Of a DNA stretch of 64,000 bases, positions 62,692 through 64,000 are shown piece after piece. Position 1 is the first letter of the stretch. Each line of letters begins with the position of its first letter. Both the position numbers and the translations under genes were made by a program. The stretch spans positions 31,762-95,761 of the forward strand of contig OENT01000579.1 in assembly GCA_900239685.1 (NCBI GenBank), given 5' to 3'. Under the pieces are notes generated by a model. It did no database searches. It was not told the origin of the DNA and saw only the letters and a list, made by a program, of their open reading frames with translations. Origin of the DNA: Rotaria macrura. Lineage: Eukaryota > Rotifera > Eurotatoria > Philodinida > Philodinidae.

Positions 62692-64000
62692 TAGAGGTAT
62701 TCCTAGTAACGGAAGGCTAGGGACGCATCCAGAATCTTCAAAAGTTTACTTTTTCTCCATAGTGAAGTTTCGATACTTTTAACTGCACTAATTACTTTGC
62801 TTATTGATTCTCGAAGTCTCTCGACCGATGCCTCCCTCTCCCCCAAATATAACGACCTAAATGTCCGTAAGTTCATATAAAATGTATTTACTGTGATTAA
62901 ATATCTTCTCACATATCAGCATGAGAATGAACGAAGAATTTCAAATGATAAACAGTTCCATACTAACTGGTTGTACTATTGTCAGAAAAATGTTGCGGCA
63001 TCTTATTATCTTCTTTAACAGCCGATGGTATGTACATAGAAGTGCAAATCAGAGGAGAGAAGATCATCAACTGCTCAATCACTTTTGAATCGAAGCGATG
63101 TGCATTATGCAGATGCAAACGAACTATAAAGGCCCTGGAAATAGCTCAACTGGTTATCCTATTGTTATTGAGATACGGAGCTTTTATGGTTGCTGGAATA
63201 AATGTCTTGGATCTTTTTATTTAATATTTTGCATAGAGGTAAATCATAACGAGAATATTTTGTGATGAACGTTTCAGATTTTGTCCTCTTTCTCTTCTAA
63301 GATAGAAATATTACAACAGCGTTATTTTGAATAAGTCATATGAACCAGTAGATATAACACTTTCACTTCAGAATAGAAGTGAGTCCAACAATCTGAAGCT
63401 TTTACAAAACACAATTCTAACAGAGACGTATGTCTTTACAAAATTTCAGGTCGAAATCTAAAATGAAGAATTTCTGGCATATCTCCACGAAGATCATAAC
63501 ATTCATTTAGAAAGTATCACAAAAGCATATTGCCTGGATAGCATTAATCTAACAGCTCCGACCCATTTTAGGATATTCATAGCTACTGAAGGTCTATCAT
63601 AGCTTCGACTCAAAAGTGATTGATTTCTTGATGGCATGTCAGTGTGACTCTGGGTGTGGAAGTATAATTTTGAAATGATCTTTACTGATACCCACTACAG
63701 AACTCCGAACCCCGATTCAGACGTGCACATAGTTAGAGTAAATCAAAGAAGGTTTCTTTTCAACCATACTGAGTCATTTTTCCCCAAATTAAAAGTCAAA
63801 TTTCATTCAAATTTCAAATGACTCCAAAAACTCCGTCTACTAATATCAACAGTTGTTCTCACTTAATGGAGGTATATACATGCAATAAATGCTCTTTTTT
63901 ATAGTTGCCTGAAATGCAAAATTGGAGTGAATATTATTTCTAGCTCGTTTACATGCGGTTTGGTAGAGCTTGAAAAGCTGATCACGAATACATACTTTTT
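62692..64000. other. gene-free right end of window
   Basis: An 81-codon frame at 62979-63224 contains several cysteines (CALCRCK) and a hydrophobic stretch but no recognised domain, and no neighbouring exon could be attached. It may be a transposon remnant. No other structure noted. Confidence 0.4.

Noticed and set aside
62979..63224. 81-codon Cys-containing ORF
   Set aside because: No recognised domain, no linked exons, and it sits in repeat-rich DNA. Not enough to call a gene.

Overview
This is eukaryotic, intron-rich, AT-rich nuclear DNA, probably from a small aquatic invertebrate. A bdelloid rotifer or a close relative is my best guess. The guess rests on many 50-70 nt GT-AG introns mixed with a few 1-2 kb introns, strictly animal genes (NIM1 kinase, UNC80, claudin-like and tetraspanin proteins, STEAP), a motile-cilium gene (DRC10), and a tandem paralogue pair with patches of near identity as gene conversion would leave. 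The taxon is inference. All gene models were built by hand from reading frame, splice sites and phase. No transcript evidence was available.

Layout: (1) 550-4082 (+) NIM1-like Ser/Thr kinase ending in a CaaX box, followed by intergenic DNA with a 297 bp palindromic MITE. (2) 7157-10278 (-) a four-helix claudin-like protein with four LDL-receptor A modules in its first extracellular loop. (3) About 4.2 kb without a gene, holding a possible inverted-repeat element. (4) 14531-17095 and 17500-19051 (-) two tandem DDX6/Me31B/Dhh1 DEAD-box helicases. (5) 20851-21317 (-) a small two-exon gene for a cysteine-containing membrane or secreted protein, divergent from (6) 21441-26163 (+) DRC10/IQCD of the ciliary nexin-dynein regulatory complex, whose 2.2 kb fourth intron contains (7) 22556-24131 (-) a complete STEAP-like gene. 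(8) 26291-50092 (-) a full UNC80 gene (NALCN sodium-leak channel complex), 38 exons and 3252 codons, convergent with DRC10. (9) 52760-54153 (-) a divergent tetraspanin. (10) 55158-58206 (-) a protein with five UBZ4-like C2HC zinc fingers fused to a PARP-type ADP-ribosyltransferase domain. (11) 58.2-64 kb, a gene-poor tail with at least three insertions carrying terminal inverted repeats, two with perfect 8 bp target duplications (hAT type).

The genes do not form a pathway. The most interesting items are the UBZ4-PARP gene built from repeated exon pairs, the LDLa-claudin chimera, the nested STEAP gene whose NADPH loop looks degraded, the DDX6 pair with patchy near identity and one intron present in only one copy, and a small hAT-type element carrying telomere-like repeats in inverted orientation.
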